A DNA stretch of 64,000 nt from Nymphaea colorata (lineage: Eukaryota > Streptophyta > Magnoliopsida > Nymphaeales > Nymphaeaceae), in contig NC_045139.1 in NCBI RefSeq assembly GCF_008831285.2, positions 7,782,204 to 7,846,203 on the forward strand, written 5' to 3'. The position numbers were made by a program, and so were the translations under genes. Below are positions 42,309 to 55,370 of the stretch, piece by piece (the first letter of the stretch is position 1; each line of letters opens with the position of its first letter). The notes under the pieces are model-generated. The model did no database searches. It saw nothing but the letters and a program-made list of their open reading frames with translations, and was not told where the DNA came from.

Positions 42309-44867
42309 ACCAGCTAGAGTCAACGGTCTTCATTTTGCATCATCTTATAGTTTCTGTTTTTTCTAGCATGTAGAAGCAGTCCATGGTTGGTGTCTGGTAC
42401 TTGATGATGCATGTTTGCTCCTCTTCTTTTGAACTGGATCATATGCCTTTGTCTGTTGGCTGAAATTATAAAGTTGTTTTCGTGGTTGCCTTTCAATCAG
42501 ATTTTACATTTGAATTATTTTTAGGAAAATAGCACAGTTTACTTGCCGTTGATGGGACCGAGGATTTTACAGTGCACAGTGTATGAGAAATGGATCCGGC
42601 TTGCCTTTTGTATTAGTGCTTATATGTGGAAGAGAACAACTCTTTGTTTGTTGATTCTGGGTCCCTTTCTTTTACTGTTTAATCTTAGACAAGACTAGTG
42701 TATCAACAGTTATTTAAAGGAACTGATACGCCCGTATCGTCTTCCTAACCGTTGCGAAATAAAATATAAACAATTGAAGGAATTGATACTGGAGATGAGA
42801 GAGCATGGTCTGTGTATGCTACCTTACGGGTGCTTGGCATCAGCCTCCATTTCACTTCTAAAAAATTGTCTGTTCTTTCTAAGTCTTAATAAGTATGGAA
42901 TATGAGCGCCAGCATGAAAGATATTTCATCATTTTATAGTTGTACATAACAAGAACCTTCGGACATGCCGCTCGATGATCCTTTTCCTTAACTCCCGGCC
43001 TTGTGAAGTCCACACTGTGTGAAAGCTCGGGTTCAGAGTGGCACGATCTTTCATGGTCTTATAAGCACTCGTTATTTTCAACTAGTGAATGGAAGGAGAT
43101 GAACAATGTTTCCAACGCCTGTAGATGTGTCTGAGAGCAAAGTAAGTTTGTATTATATATGAAATATAGTTTGTATTATATATGAAATATAGTTTATATT
43201 ATATATGAAATATGGACTGATTATGTGCAATCCCAACTGTGCGTCTGACGTGCTGCACATGTGAACTCTTAAGCATTAAAGTTCCAGCACAGATGTCATA
43301 TGGGGATTGTAGAGCAACGGTACGTTTGGGTTGTATAAGGAAGGCTGCGTCATAACGTGTGTAGAATGCACGTCGTCATCGTCATTCTCCTGATAAATCA
43401 TAGGTAAAGTGGGATTGCTTTCAGAAGAAGCTGGAATCTCCAGTAAAAGCTCATGGACGGCATCTACGAAGCCTCTTTTTTTTTAGTCTGTATTAATAAC
43501 GATATAGACGGATCAATTGAGTTGATATTGAATCTAAATTCAGAATCATGAGTTCTTATGGGAAAGTGTCCTTGACAAGGTGAACTTTCACATTTTTTAT
43601 GAGCATCTATGTTTGAAATGCTACACGTTAACGTGGTTACAGTTTTGTTAGAACAGCTCAAGAATTATATATATATATATCATTGACAGACGGGAAAATC
43701 ACTTTAATAAAGGGGAAGCCACCAAATTCGTGCTGTCACTGCCCCTTCTAATAACTGAGGTCTTAAGCCTTCTTGTTCTCTTTCTCTCTGCCATCCGCTT
43801 CATGTAGCATAACCATTTATCTGTTTCCAACTTATTCCGCTAAAAAACGTACTTCTAAATTCACACATGGGCACGCGAGCTTGGCATTTCCTCTCCAGAC
43901 GAAAAGGGAAGGTGGGGTGGCAATTCCAGAATCAACTCCAAACACGGCTACTTCTCTTCCCTCACCGGTCAGTGGTGCCTCCCCGTTGCTTGTGCTTCGC
44001 GAAAAGAGATGCTCGCCAAGCATTGAACTCTACAACATCCTTCAACTTAAAGGGCCTTTAGGGTAATCCACCAATTAAATGAAATCCATTGCTTTATAGA
44101 TCGTTAACGGACAAAAATCAGGTACCAAGCAGATATCTGCTCCTAAAGGCCAGTAATCAGGCAAAGCCGCTTCTACGTGAACAAGGTAGGAACCACCTGA
44201 CGGAACAAAGCCAGAGGCTATTGGGCAAAATCTGAAGAGGCAAAAGATGTTCTCAATATAGCTTACACACAAAAGAGGACAAAAAGCCAATATCCTTTTT
44301 AAACAAAGAAAAGTGCTTCTCAAGCTTGGCTTGGATTTTCAGCAGACTGTAGATTGGCCAATGTTGACGAATCGATGGCCGGTTCATGAGAGTTTTCATA
44401 GTGCAGCTTTCCAACACAAAGGACAAGAAGAATATAAAACCAACATTGAGCTAAAGGAGTCCCCATCGAGTGACAGTGATCAAGTAAAAGCCCATGTAAA
44501 AGACAAAGTACATGTGCCTCTTGAATTCTAAAAGCTAAATTGTTTTCACCAAATTGCTTTATATACTTGTGTAAGAAATCAACCTTTGGATCACCAAAAT
44601 AGCATTTCCAAAAACCAACAGTACAAAAAATGTTGGAGTACGTGATTTAAGGAGCACATTTTATAATGAAAAGCATGGTCCACAGGAAGACAATTTTTAG
44701 CGAACGAACAGTGTAGAGCAAAACCATAAGTTTGGATTTTGTTAAAACAGCTTGAAACCTTGAGATCTAAAGGGCACTTGTACATGTCCTTTTACATAGC
44801 TTTTACTGGATCCCAACTGAGAGTAGCAGGTGCAGTAGCAGAGAGGAATGATTGTGGTCCTGGAAAA
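42309..44867. other. Intergenic stretch between convergent cytochrome b5 and GPDH genes
   Basis: The two genes converge here. From 42309 to about 42500 is the probable 3' region of cytochrome b5. A 23-bp unit is repeated three times at 43145-43213. The frames at 43773-44066 have moderate GC but no recognisable domain. From about 44500 to 44867 is likely the 3' untranslated region of the - strand dehydrogenase gene. Confidence 0.5.
43145..43213. repeat. 23-bp tandem repeat, three copies
   Basis: Three tandem units of AGTTTGTATTATATATGAAATAT. The third has one substitution (AGTTTATATT). Confidence 0.85.
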
Positions 44868-47800
44868 TCAATAGTACTCGGCAGAACCCTCGACCAAAGA
44901 GAAGTTGGGAGTTCGCTCGCACTGCTCTACAATTGCCGTTGGAGGAAGGAGGCCGGCACAGATCTCATGAACAGTGCTGAACAATGGGAACAGTTCCTGC
45001 CAACCTCGGTGCTTCAGCACCTGATAAACTTCATATGCAGTAGAGACGCCCTTCACAAACACAGATATCAGACATATGTGGAAAATTAGGAAAAGGGAAA
45101 GGATCGAGAGTTAAAAATAAAGAAAGAGCATCAGAGTAACTGGAAACCATTCAAAAAAGGTAAGAGGCTCAAGTAACTGCAAGTGACACGTTGCAAATTT
45201 AACAATATTTGAGATAAATGTAACCGCATAAGTACCTGTAACTTTTGACCTTGGAGTAGCTCTGCTTCAAGCTCATCAAAAGACCTAGAGAAGCAAAAGG
45301 GAAAAATGGTGCAGATTAGTCAGGGAATTCGATAGTCTATTGGTACTACCTTGGCACAAAAATGTCTGCACCTGCATGTGTATGTGAGCTGGCATACGCA
45401 TATGAGAGCGAGAGAGAGATAGAGAGAGAGAGAGAGACACACACACACACCTTTTCCCTCCTGCTCTTGCAAAAGCTTCAGCAATCTTCCTATTCCTACC
45501 GCCCCCTGCAAACGACGACAAGAAGACATATTCTGTTTGGTGACCTCAAATTACTAGACGAAATTCAATTTTATTCCACGAGTGTAAGCCGCTATCCTCC
45601 AAGGAGTTGAAATGCAATTTGATTAGCTCCATATCCACCAAGACCTTGATCACAAAATATTACAAACCTGTTTCCAAAAGCTGGTAATTGAGATAATAAC
45701 CTGGCGGTCAGTCCAGATTCTTATATGTGTCTGAAATTATCACAATTTGTCAATTATATTCAACTGTTCAGAAAAACTAATAGTAGAATTTCAAAATGCA
45801 AAACAGTTCTTTAGAGAAAAAAGAAAGTTGCAATTTTCAATTCCAATTTTAAAATCTAAGGTTCACCAGACAATAAAAGGTAACCATGTAACCTTAAGTG
45901 CCATTGCTTTATAACGTTCATCGTTTTGTCAAGACGAGAAATGCCAATCTAGCTAGGAGATTGAACCTAAAACCCTTCAGTTGTAGGACCCTTAAGTTGA
46001 AGGAGGCCAAGAGTTCCACACCCATGGTGCATCTCCTGGCATCTTGAGTATGCGTAACATCGACTGACCAATAAAAAATAGACAACGATAAACAATTGGG
46101 TGCTATATCGCTAGCCTAATGTTATCCATCTACCTTTTCGTATATTTGCCCTGTGTGGATGTGTGTATATGAGACCGAGAGAGAGAGAGAGAGAGGCAAA
46201 AATAAATATTTTCTTACAGCATGTAACAATGAGATCAGCCACTCCACAGCTCTCAAAGAAGGTTGTATCTTGAACTGATGGGAACATCAATTTTGAGAAG
46301 ACACGCATCTCTCTTAATCCAATCCTCATGATTGCAGCCTGTTTTTACGTTCATGAGCCAGCATTGAAACAGCTGAGAAAATCTAAATTCAAAATTTGTA
46401 TAAAAAGAAAATCTTCATGAATGAAATGATGCACAATTCACTACCTTGGTGTTGGTACCCATATCCAGGCCGTCCACAAAACCTGAGACATTTTAGTTCT
46501 AGCGTTTAGATTTTGGTCTTCAAGTTTTTGCAGAAACAATCTGTCTTATAATATATAATCAATGTAACTCAACAACCTGCTGCTACAGCGACAATATTCT
46601 TAAGGGTTCCGCAGAGCTCAATTCCTTCCACATCTTGCACCTGACCAGAATTCAACGCAAACAAGTTGAGCTTTTGCATGAGAAGCAAGGACACAAATAT
46701 AATAAATGATACTAAACTTGAGAGAATTTATCAAAATCTAGCTAGTTTACGCTTAGGGTTAACTCCCTCCTTGATGTGATGTCATTTCTCCATTGATGGT
46801 TAGATGATAAGCCTAGTATGTAATTAATAATTTTGTTAATTTTCTTTTGATGTGCACTCGACATCATTGAGGACTTTGTATAATCATAGTGTATGAAGAA
46901 ATAGGAACGTCTAGTCCAATTCAGAAACTTGCTCACAACATAGCATACTGGGAATACCCATAGAGAAAAATCAGTGCCCTATATATACTGCCACAGACTG
47001 AAGGAACCGACAGCACAAGGGGGAACACAGCTATTACCCTGTTGTCTCTCTCTCTCTGAGGGCTTCCCTCATCTCCTATTCTCTTTGATAATTGCACATT
47101 ATTTCGACGAGCTGGGATAAATTGATCTATCATGGTCTGCCAGTTACAAACGGTATTCGTGACACAGAAATCCGGCCTGGACATGAATTTCGAAATCTAC
47201 AAAGAAATGGGCTCCTCAACCTTTTTAAAGCAGAGACCATCACCTTATGTTTAAAAATGCAATATATAATGACCCCATCTACCCAAAACTTGGATTTGGC
47301 TGAAACAATGGGCGAGCCTGTGCTTTAAGTGGGACCCAACTTGAGGCACAAAATTAAGAGAGAAGAGGAGTCATGTCCTTTTTGTGTGAGAAACAGCTCT
47401 TTTTTGCAGAAGAAACAGGAAACAGCTTCAGAGCACGATGCCATTAAAAATTGAGGAGCCGGTCAAACGGATTTTGGTCCTCCAAGATCTATCGATCCCC
47501 AAGGTTACCTTGCCCCCACGTCTCAGTTGTTTCACTTAACCACCTGCCTTTACAATTACATTTTCAGACCTACTTGGTTCAGAAAATCAGCTCCATGTTA
47601 ATTTGGTCAAAGCACAGGACCGAGCAAAATAAGACGAGTTATTAGAAAAGCCAGAAAATATCGTTCTCGTATTATTCTACATAAATTTTCGAAGAGTCGT
47701 GTCTATAATGGGCACCCAGTGGCAGCCAACGTGCAAGGAGATGCCGCACGCAACACCACCATTAGTGGACGACGAGTGAGTTAATGGTGACCATGATCGA

Positions 47801-50406
47801 TAATGGGAGGTCATTAGCAGAGGCTTTTTTCTTTCCGCCATCATGGAGAGGCATGTGAACTGTGTGCGTGACCCACACGTCCTTGATTAAGGACTTGCTT
47901 GCCTGCTCTGTTCAGCAGCCATGGTGTTCCACCAAACAAGTCCCATAACAGTGTTGCCGAAGCAACGACACAGACTTGCTCTGCACCGGTGGTTTGAAAA
48001 ATCGGCCTTCATCGGCCTATTCACAACGAATCAGTAGGAACATGCCAACAGGGACTTGATCTATGGCTTGTATAAGGCTTCACACATATGTTTACATTTT
48101 TTTTATTATTTTTAAAATGTTTGTTTTATTTGAATTATGTATACACATATATTTGATTTTAGTTTACGTAAATAAATAAAATATAACATTTGTTGCCGAT
48201 TTAACTAGATTCAGCCGAATCGCTGAATTGGTAGCCTGAACGATCCATTTAATTTCTGAGATCTTCACAAGAATCACGACAATGGTCTGAACAAAACGGA
48301 ACGACAATGGTGGGAACAAAATGGAACCCACAGATGTATGAATATCATTCAAGAAGAATCTATCTTTCTCTCCACGCAAGCGAGGGTTACGATCAAATGA
48401 TATCAGCCATGATAGAAAGAGAAAAAGGGGTTTTACTTACAAGTCAAGTCTGACAACCCTTACCCATGGTTTTAATAAAACCAGTAGCAACAACCCTAAA
48501 CTGCTGGCTGCCCCCAACTTTTGGGGGTAGAGAGAGAGAGAGAGAGAGAGAGAGACTTTTCTTCACTTCGACCATACATACTACCCCTTTTATACTTTTC
48601 TTCACTTCAACCATACATATCCCTTTTATGAGATTTGGACCAGAAAACAAGAGCGGGAAGAGTAAGAAGAAGCTGCTTCATTTATCGTCAGATTTACTAA
48701 AAATATCTCGAAAGCTTTGGATTATACAGATTACGGTATTACTTGCTTCTGTACTCACGGGTAAGAATATGTTCGTAAAATGGTTAGAGAAACACCCGAT
48801 AAAAGGGCGTTTGGTCGCTCGGCAAAAGATTTCAGTATGCAATGAACAGATGAAATCTTCACTCATTAGTATATTTAGGAATTGAAAAGAATAGAAATTT
48901 TCAGAAAAAAAAAGGGGGGGAAGGATTACAAAGTTCTCAGTTAAAACAATTTCGCGTCGTCGCAGGCCTCCATAAGCGATTCGAAGTTCGAACTCATGGC
49001 ACCCTCTTAAGGTGGCGACGTCTATAACTCGCTACCCACCATGATTACTTCATTTAAATAAGGGAGAAAAATAAGATGGGTGGGTGGAAAGGACTGACCG
49101 ATGCCACAAGAAAGTAGGGAGTTCTGAAGAGCCGGACCCATTTATCAGCGACGGCCTTGTTGTCTTCCCTGTACCCAATGGTGGCTTCGCTGAGCTTCTC
49201 TTCTGCAATCTGCAATTGTTCAAGTAAAAATGGGGGGCTTGCCGCGTAATCATGAGAAACAAAAGTTAAGAGGAACTAAAAGTTAAATTACCTCGGAAGC
49301 AAGGTTGGCGCCCATGAGGACGCAGCAATTGATCCGGAGGATGCGGGTGATGAGGGAAGACATCATTAGGCAGCCCTCCTTCCTGATCTCCATCCCCTTT
49401 ATCAGCGAGATCGCTTCCACATGAGGACCCACCTTCCCCACAAGCTGTTTACACACCCCCTCCACAAATTGGTGCGGAATTACGAAAACCAACATGGTTG
49501 CATCATTCACTACAAATCCCATCGTGGAAGAAGAAAAGAATAAACGAACTAATTCTCAGAAGAGCAGCAAAATAATTAAACGCTACAGAGATTACACAAA
49601 GTTGTTCTATGTTTAATATTAGAGAATATAAAGACCACGAGCACCAACACTATTTGTTCAACAATCTAGCGACTCGGAGATTACATAACTAGTAAATGTT
49701 CTGTTTTAAAATGATCAACTTACTCCTCATTAGAGCTACAGGTCTCTTTATTTTTTATTCCATAGGTGATACCTTTATAGAGCAGTTCCAACTTATTGGC
49801 GGGTTTTGTCTCTTTGTGGGTTATTCTTAACTGAAAACTGAAGAGGAAAAAAGAAAGACAAGCAATGAAGATTTGAAGATTACCTGTATGTTCCAAGTCA
49901 GGATCAGCCACCACATTTTTGCCAAGCTTTACACCAGGGAGATACTTCACGTTTTCCTGGCCAAGGTTTTTTAAGGATTTGAGAACCTCAAACAATCACA
50001 AGCAGGAAACTAAGCACTCAACCTATCGTAATTCCTCTGCTGAAGAAGAAGAAGAAGATCGAAGCATTGGGGATTACGTTGTTGCCGTTGATAACATGAG
50101 ACAGCTTCTCCCCGCTCTGCAGTGTCTCTTCGAAGACCCACATCCTCACTTCATCTGCCAGTTGCCGAAAATTTAAGATATTTTGCGCACATTATTTGAT
50201 CGACAAAGAAGAAAAGAAAAGGAGGAGAAGGGGCGGTTTGATTAGCCCTGTGTCTTGTTACTACCGTGGAAGTCTTTGAGTCGGAGGGTGTTGGAGGCAA
50301 TGAGCTTCGCCGCGACGGATCCCCAATTTCCGCTGCCGATGACGGCGACCCTTTGCTTGGCGACGCCGTTGCACCACTCTCCGTGGCTTCCTTCTTCCTG
50401 AGTCAT
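44868..50406 (-). CDS. GPDHC1: NAD-dependent glycerol-3-phosphate dehydrogenase, cytosolic type (11 exons)
   Basis: Eleven exons join in frame for 376 residues: 50406-50265, 50154-50078, 49956-49884, 49509-49292, 49209-49099, 46640-46577, 46482-46445, 46338-46218, 45505-45451, 45284-45236, 45050-44868. All introns are GT-AG. The enzyme interconverts dihydroxyacetone phosphate and glycerol-3-phosphate with NADH, feeding glycerolipid synthesis and redox shuttling. The NAD loop 'VIGSGNWGS' is at 22-30. 'FVIPHQF', 'SLIKGME' and 'CCVLMGAN' follow. The catalytic Lys lies in 'CGTLKN' (Lys221). The substrate-binding region is 'GFVDGLDMGTNTKAAIMRIG' (229-248), and the C-terminal domain runs to '...FSLVEGSAEYY'. 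There is no transit peptide, so it is probably cytosolic. Homologues usually have Leu or Tyr where this protein has Trp282 ('TCWGGRNRK', across the exon 8/9 junction). Closest in wording to Arabidopsis GPDHC1. Confidence 0.93.
45405..45450 (-). repeat. (GT)7(CT)n microsatellite at the exon 9 splice donor of GPDH
   Basis: On the - strand the exon ends GGGAAAAG and the intron begins GTGTGTGTGTGTGT followed by CT repeats. The 5' splice site is therefore the first unit of a dinucleotide repeat. The exon 10 phase confirms that the first GT must be used. Confidence 0.85.
46641..49098 (-). other. Large intron 5 of the GPDH gene
   Basis: A 2.46 kb GT-AG intron (donor GCATCG/GTCAGT, acceptor GGTCAG/GTGCAAG). 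It contains a GA tract at 48529-48554 and a duplicated TTTTCTTCACTTCRACCATACATA unit on either side of about 48590. A GC-mixed block at 48945-49040 resembles retroelement sequence. No nested gene is supported. Confidence 0.6.
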
Positions 50407-50428
50407 CTCGGGGACGAGGAGGATGGCA

Positions 50429-50454
50429 AGAGAGAGAGAGAGAGAGAGAGAGAG
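50429..50454. repeat. (GA)n / (CT)n tract in the GPDH leader
   Basis: About 26 bp of GA dinucleotides, read as CT on the GPDH strand, 23 bp upstream of its ATG. CT-rich leaders are frequent in plant genes; a regulatory effect is possible but not shown. Confidence 0.85.
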
Positions 50455-50687
50455 GAAGGATTCACAGTTTCACACCGTCTTCCTCATTTCCGTGTCTGCT
50501 TAAAAAGGCTCTCCTCGAGGACGGTGTCAAATTAACTTGACCGCCATGCGCTACGTGATTTTCTAGCCAGCTCAAGCCATTGTAATTAATTATGAAAATG
50601 TACCATACGCTTTTACTTTTTTTAAAAGGCAGACTGATATTTTTGCTTACCACTAAAGGACCACGGCTGCCACCAGCTTCTCCTCCT

Positions 50688-50767
50688 TATTATTATTATT
50701 ATTATTTATTGTTAGTAATATTTATTATTATTTATTATTAATAATATTTATTATTATTATTATTATT
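50688..50767. repeat. (ATT)n-rich tract
   Basis: About 80 bp of ATT/TTA trinucleotides with a few interruptions (GTTAGTAATA, AATAATATT). Confidence 0.9.
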
Positions 50768-52873
50768 GCTAGCTGTGTCAGCAGACCCAACCTAGATTGC
50801 TCGTTTGTTCCATTTTTTTAATGTGAAAAGAAAAACTGATTTTCCACGTCTAGAAGGAACATGCACTGGCATTAAACTCATTATATACTTAGACAAGAAC
50901 GTCTATGTGACTAATTGAGTGAATACTTTATCAAGCACTAATATGAAAGTCAAAATGATAGAACAAATGAATCGGTAGTACCTTTTTTAACAAGTGTGAA
51001 ACAAATACTTTGCAATCTGAATACATTATATATATATATGAAAGGAACCGGCAGAGTTTTAAGTTTCTTTTAAGAAAATCTTCAGCAAAAAGTGTGAACA
51101 CCAAGCAGCAAAATTCACAAGCGCGTGAAACTGTTTCTTGAAATTAAACAAGATGTGTGGCCAAACTATGAATTTTGTTTCTAATATTTTACTGGAAGGA
51201 AATTTCGAACCGCCTTTTGGAGAAGAGGTATGAGGTAAAACGACGTTTTACTAAAACGCCCAAAAACGAACAAAACACCGACGCTTCTCAAGACGCACAA
51301 TCAAAACGAAGCACCTGACTATGTAATTTCTAACGGTGCTTTTGGTCTAATTACGAGAACGAACGAGAAAGTTTGAAACGACCAAATTTCGTCAACAAAT
51401 GTGAAAAATATTTAATACATCTTTTATAGATAGTCGGGCTAATTTGAAATGATCTGATTAATGTGTTGGACACTTTTAGAGCTGATTAAAAAAGCCTTAG
51501 ATTCAAGATAAGTTCATCTTTAGATGAGTTAAATGAGCCAAGTTTGGTTTGGCCTGCTAACAAAATAAATAAATAATTTCTAAAATCATGAGACTCCCAA
51601 ACATGTTGTTAGATACTTTAAATTGATTTATTTCAAACAAATGTCTTCTTTTTTTTATTTCTTTCAAAATTTCTTCTAATTTTACATAAACAAAGTGGGT
51701 ATTTGGAAGTAATTTAGAACTGATTTTTTTATGTAGAATTTTGGGTGAGCAAGAGGATTACAACATTCTCTCTATCTTAGAGCCCTCTTTCCGATAGAGC
51801 TTTATGCTGCATTGGTGTCAGGATCATAATGTCGCACCTTTCAACTTAAGTATCGTACTCAACCATTTAAAATACAGAGAAATAGCACCTATAGAAATTA
51901 AACTACAAAAATAACTCTTGGTCTCACTTTAGTCCACTAAATTCTTACAGGTAGAGTTACTTTTCAAAAGAAATGTTGGCTTTTCTTCAGTTAGAAGCAT
52001 ATGCCCATGGAGTATTGTAGCTTTATGCAGCTTTTATTTGGGTGCCACAATAGCTAGATTGCCCTGGAACTTTAGAAAATTATACAAACTCCACCTTCCT
52101 TGGAAAACCTGCAAAAGTTTTGAGCCTTTATTGGGGAAAGTTATTTAGTGATCGACCCTTTTATTATAATAAAACAACGGCTTTACCTTTCTAATTTTCC
52201 CGAGAAAGGCCTTATTTTTTTCTCACATTATCATGGCAAATGCCTTGGTTCTTAGCCTTCTAAGCCGAAGAAAATGCCAATGACGCCCTTTATTTTTTAC
52301 ATAAAAGTGGAAAAAAATTTCAATCTCAGATGAATAGTATCACCAGTACAAACTGAATTCAATGTTTCAAGAGTTGATGTAAATAAGAAAGATAAGAAAT
52401 GTAAAGCCTGCTTTTGGGATCGTCCTTTGAAAAAAAAAAAAAAAAAAAAAGCTTCCTTTAGTCCCACCGTCAAGAACACGAAATATATTTAGGTTTTCTT
52501 AGAAGCAATATCTGAAAAACTCAATTTATTGCAAACTTGAAGTCCCACTTTACTTCTTACTTGATCCACTGGAACTCCATTATTAGATTTGTGGTGTAAC
52601 TTTTTCCTGATTTTAGGGAAAATGTTTTCTTCTAGGCAAATTTCTAGAAGGTAATACGTACAACATACATAAAGTCGTAAATTTGGTGATTTAAAAATTA
52701 GAACAAAACGGGCTTCAACTATCCACTAATTACCAAGCTGTTTATTTATTTTGAACATATTTAAAAACATTAAAAAAATTTAAAAAAAAAAGTGGGCTCT
52801 ACAACCAGGCTGAACAGCTACAGGGGCTTTCTCTTCTCTCAGTGTGACGACGAAGGGTATGTGACTATTGGTG

Positions 52874-53029
52874 CTAAGGAGTTGTTTGACAGTCGAAACA
52901 TTCAATGAGTGTTTCATGAATCTATCTCAAAGATCGTAAAAGATTAATAAAACACTAAAGTTACGTGCCTATTCTAAGACAGATTCATGAAACACTCAAA
53001 GTGTTCCACTTGTCAAACAAACCCTAAAG
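52874..53029. mobile_element. Palindromic MITE with about 50-bp inverted ends (family B)
   Basis: The left arm starts CTAAGGAGTTGTTTGACAG. The inverse of the right arm starts CTTTAGGGTTTGTTTGACA. Both continue through GAACA/GAAACA..GAGTGTTTCATGAATCT, giving about 50 bp of inverted repeat in a 156-bp element. It can fold into one long hairpin and has no coding capacity. The ends resemble the elements at 58616-58731 and 63517-63626. Confidence 0.65.
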
Positions 53030-55370
53030 TATCAATCATAGCAGTTGACTCGGCTCGGCTCGTATTAGCTCTGTTAAGTAATATCTAATATATTTTTCAA
53101 TATATCATGCCGTGTAGTTGGTGTTCAGCAAATTGTTTTTAATGCTTTTGTGTGTGTGCAAATGTAGAAGCTGAGAATTGAAAGTTTATTCTCAACAATG
53201 AGTTTGATATAAAGTTGGAGCTCAAACTTGGATCTTTTCTGTCTTGAAGCAGTGTAATTCACATGACAACAAACCCACAAAACTTGGTTTTATTTATCTC
53301 AATTTCTCTGTGAGCTTGATTCATTGTCACAAAGTTGTTTTTGAAAAAAATAAAATAAAATTATATAACAATTAATTAAAATACGAGAAAATTTAATCAA
53401 CCATCAAATCGAATCGGTCGGTCTCCAATTCAGGTCAGTTGTCACGACATTGTTATGAGATTGAACTCGGCTTGGGTTGGCTCCTTGAGAGACAAGATCG
53501 AACGAGCAGTGTCCTTAATGTGCAGATCCACTATGGCGTATAGCCCATGTCAACTTCTTCCTTTTTTATTTTTACATTTTGAAAATAATGAAAACTAACT
53601 TAGAACAATTTTAAATCATGTCCATTATACATTACTTTGAGTTTATATATATTCCTTTTGGATTCACATGAAGTTTTCCTGGACATTCTGTTCAAGATTG
53701 AATTAAATTTCAACAGAAAGAGTGTGAAGTTGAGGATCCTGGATGAAGTCTCAACATGAGCCCCCATTTTTCTAACTAAATGCTTTGCACCCAAAAGGCA
53801 ATTACTGGAACAAAATATTTTACCAGTCACACTCCATGGATTTCTATGTTTCATGAAAAAAAAAATGTTTCGATCATATATTTTTTTGCTACTCTAAGAA
53901 CCTTTACTCAGAGCCTTTAAAGATTGATACTATAACGTTTTATGCTCAAATATTTTAGATGATTAAGAGTCATCCATTTTCATGTTTCAGAAACCCGCAT
54001 AAATGTTGAAACACCATAATCCAAAACATGTTTCTTTACCGAACGCACTACAAAGAACAGGTATACATCTGATTAATGGAACACCTAATTAGCAAGAAGA
54101 AAGGTTCCCCAATTATCTTATAGATATTGCACTTCACATACACACACACACAATTCACTTCAACAATTATACACTTAGATTTATTATTCCTCTTCTCCTT
54201 ACCATGTTTACATAAATGAAGGTGTGCCCTACTTGTCTAATCATTTAAAAGAGCTGCCTTAAATCACTTGGATTTGAATCTTAATACAAATTTAAGTCAC
54301 AACTATGCCCTTGACAAACTAATGTGTTTAAACTTGTGACTTGACACTTCTGGTCGTGTTATGGATAGATATAAAAGAGCAGGTGTGTATTTCGTCTATA
54401 TACACATTATCTGATGCATAATATATACTTCGAAAGTTGTTACATAAAGTATCTCAAGCTCAGTCACCTTTTACATGCCAACCTATTCAGTGCATGGATT
54501 CAGGCTTGGCTTAAGAAAAATTACATATTATGAAATTAATAAATAGATTGTGATCTAGGAAAGAACCTGGTTAGGTAAACACCAGGCAAAGTTAACAGAT
54601 TCTCATTCCAGAAACCTTACAGATTCTCCTTCAAAAGAAACAACTAGCCTTTAGTTTATAAAATGTTTGCGTGTCATGTAAATGCTACCTTACTCTACAA
54701 CTAGATGTCCAAAATGAGTCGAGCTACTTGAGTTTGAATCCTTCAAAATTAACTCGGGCTAGTAAACGAGTCTTTCAAGACAAAGCCTAAACTTGCTTTT
54801 CTCAATGTGTCGAGCTCCACTCGTTTACGCCTGAGTAAGCACGTTTAGAACCTATGCTGTACCTTCACAACCTTGACAGAAATAGTTAACTGGCCATCCT
54901 CTTTGCCTTTGTAAAAGCATGTCCTCGTTCCAATCAGTGGGTAATCACTTTCATTTTAAAATGTCTTTTCAATGCTTGCTTCTGCTAACTCGTGCGTAGC
55001 GGAGCTCGAATTCACTGTGGCTTTATTCTGGTCTACTTGACAGTCCATCTATGCAAGGTCTATTTAGGAAGTCCATCTATGCAAGTCTGAGAAGAGTTCT
55101 GTGCACATCATGCAAAATTGGTAACTGTCAGCAATTCAACTTCAAAACAAAATCTTCTTTCCAGGAAAGCATGAATCATGTGAACCTTCAGTAACAAATC
55201 GTGTCTGAAGATTGACGTATAATAAGAAACAGAAACAAATTTGGCATTCCTTAATCTCCTATGTATATGTCTTCGTGATTCCAAATAGATAAGCTCATCC
55301 AGCTTAAGGAGAATTAACAAATTTTAAATAGCTTTTGCCATTTGCTCCACTTGATGATGTATCACTGATA

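Larger units (their letters stand above)
50407..55370. other. Gene-free stretch upstream of GPDH and downstream of the CAAX protease
   Basis: The first few hundred bases should contain the GPDH promoter, including a GA/CT tract at 50429-50454 in its leader. No gene is supported in the rest, which is AT-rich. It holds an (ATT)n tract (50688-50767), a poly-A tract (52429-52450) and a family-B MITE (52874-53029). A stretch of GAGCTC/ACTCG-rich repeat DNA lies at about 54710-54855. From 55100 to 55370 is likely the 3' region of the protease gene. Confidence 0.5.

Noticed and set aside
43773-44066. 97-codon + strand ORF
   Set aside because: Moderate GC but no recognisable family, start context or splice structure. 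It lies between the convergent 3' ends of two real genes.
45362-45610. + strand ORF over GPDH exon 9
   Set aside because: It is an antisense shadow, partly a translation of the GA/AC microsatellite.
48980-49040. tRNA-like segment (TTCGAAGTTCGAACTC)
   Set aside because: A T-loop-like word is present, but no cloverleaf or acceptor stem can be drawn. It is more likely repeat DNA in the GPDH intron.
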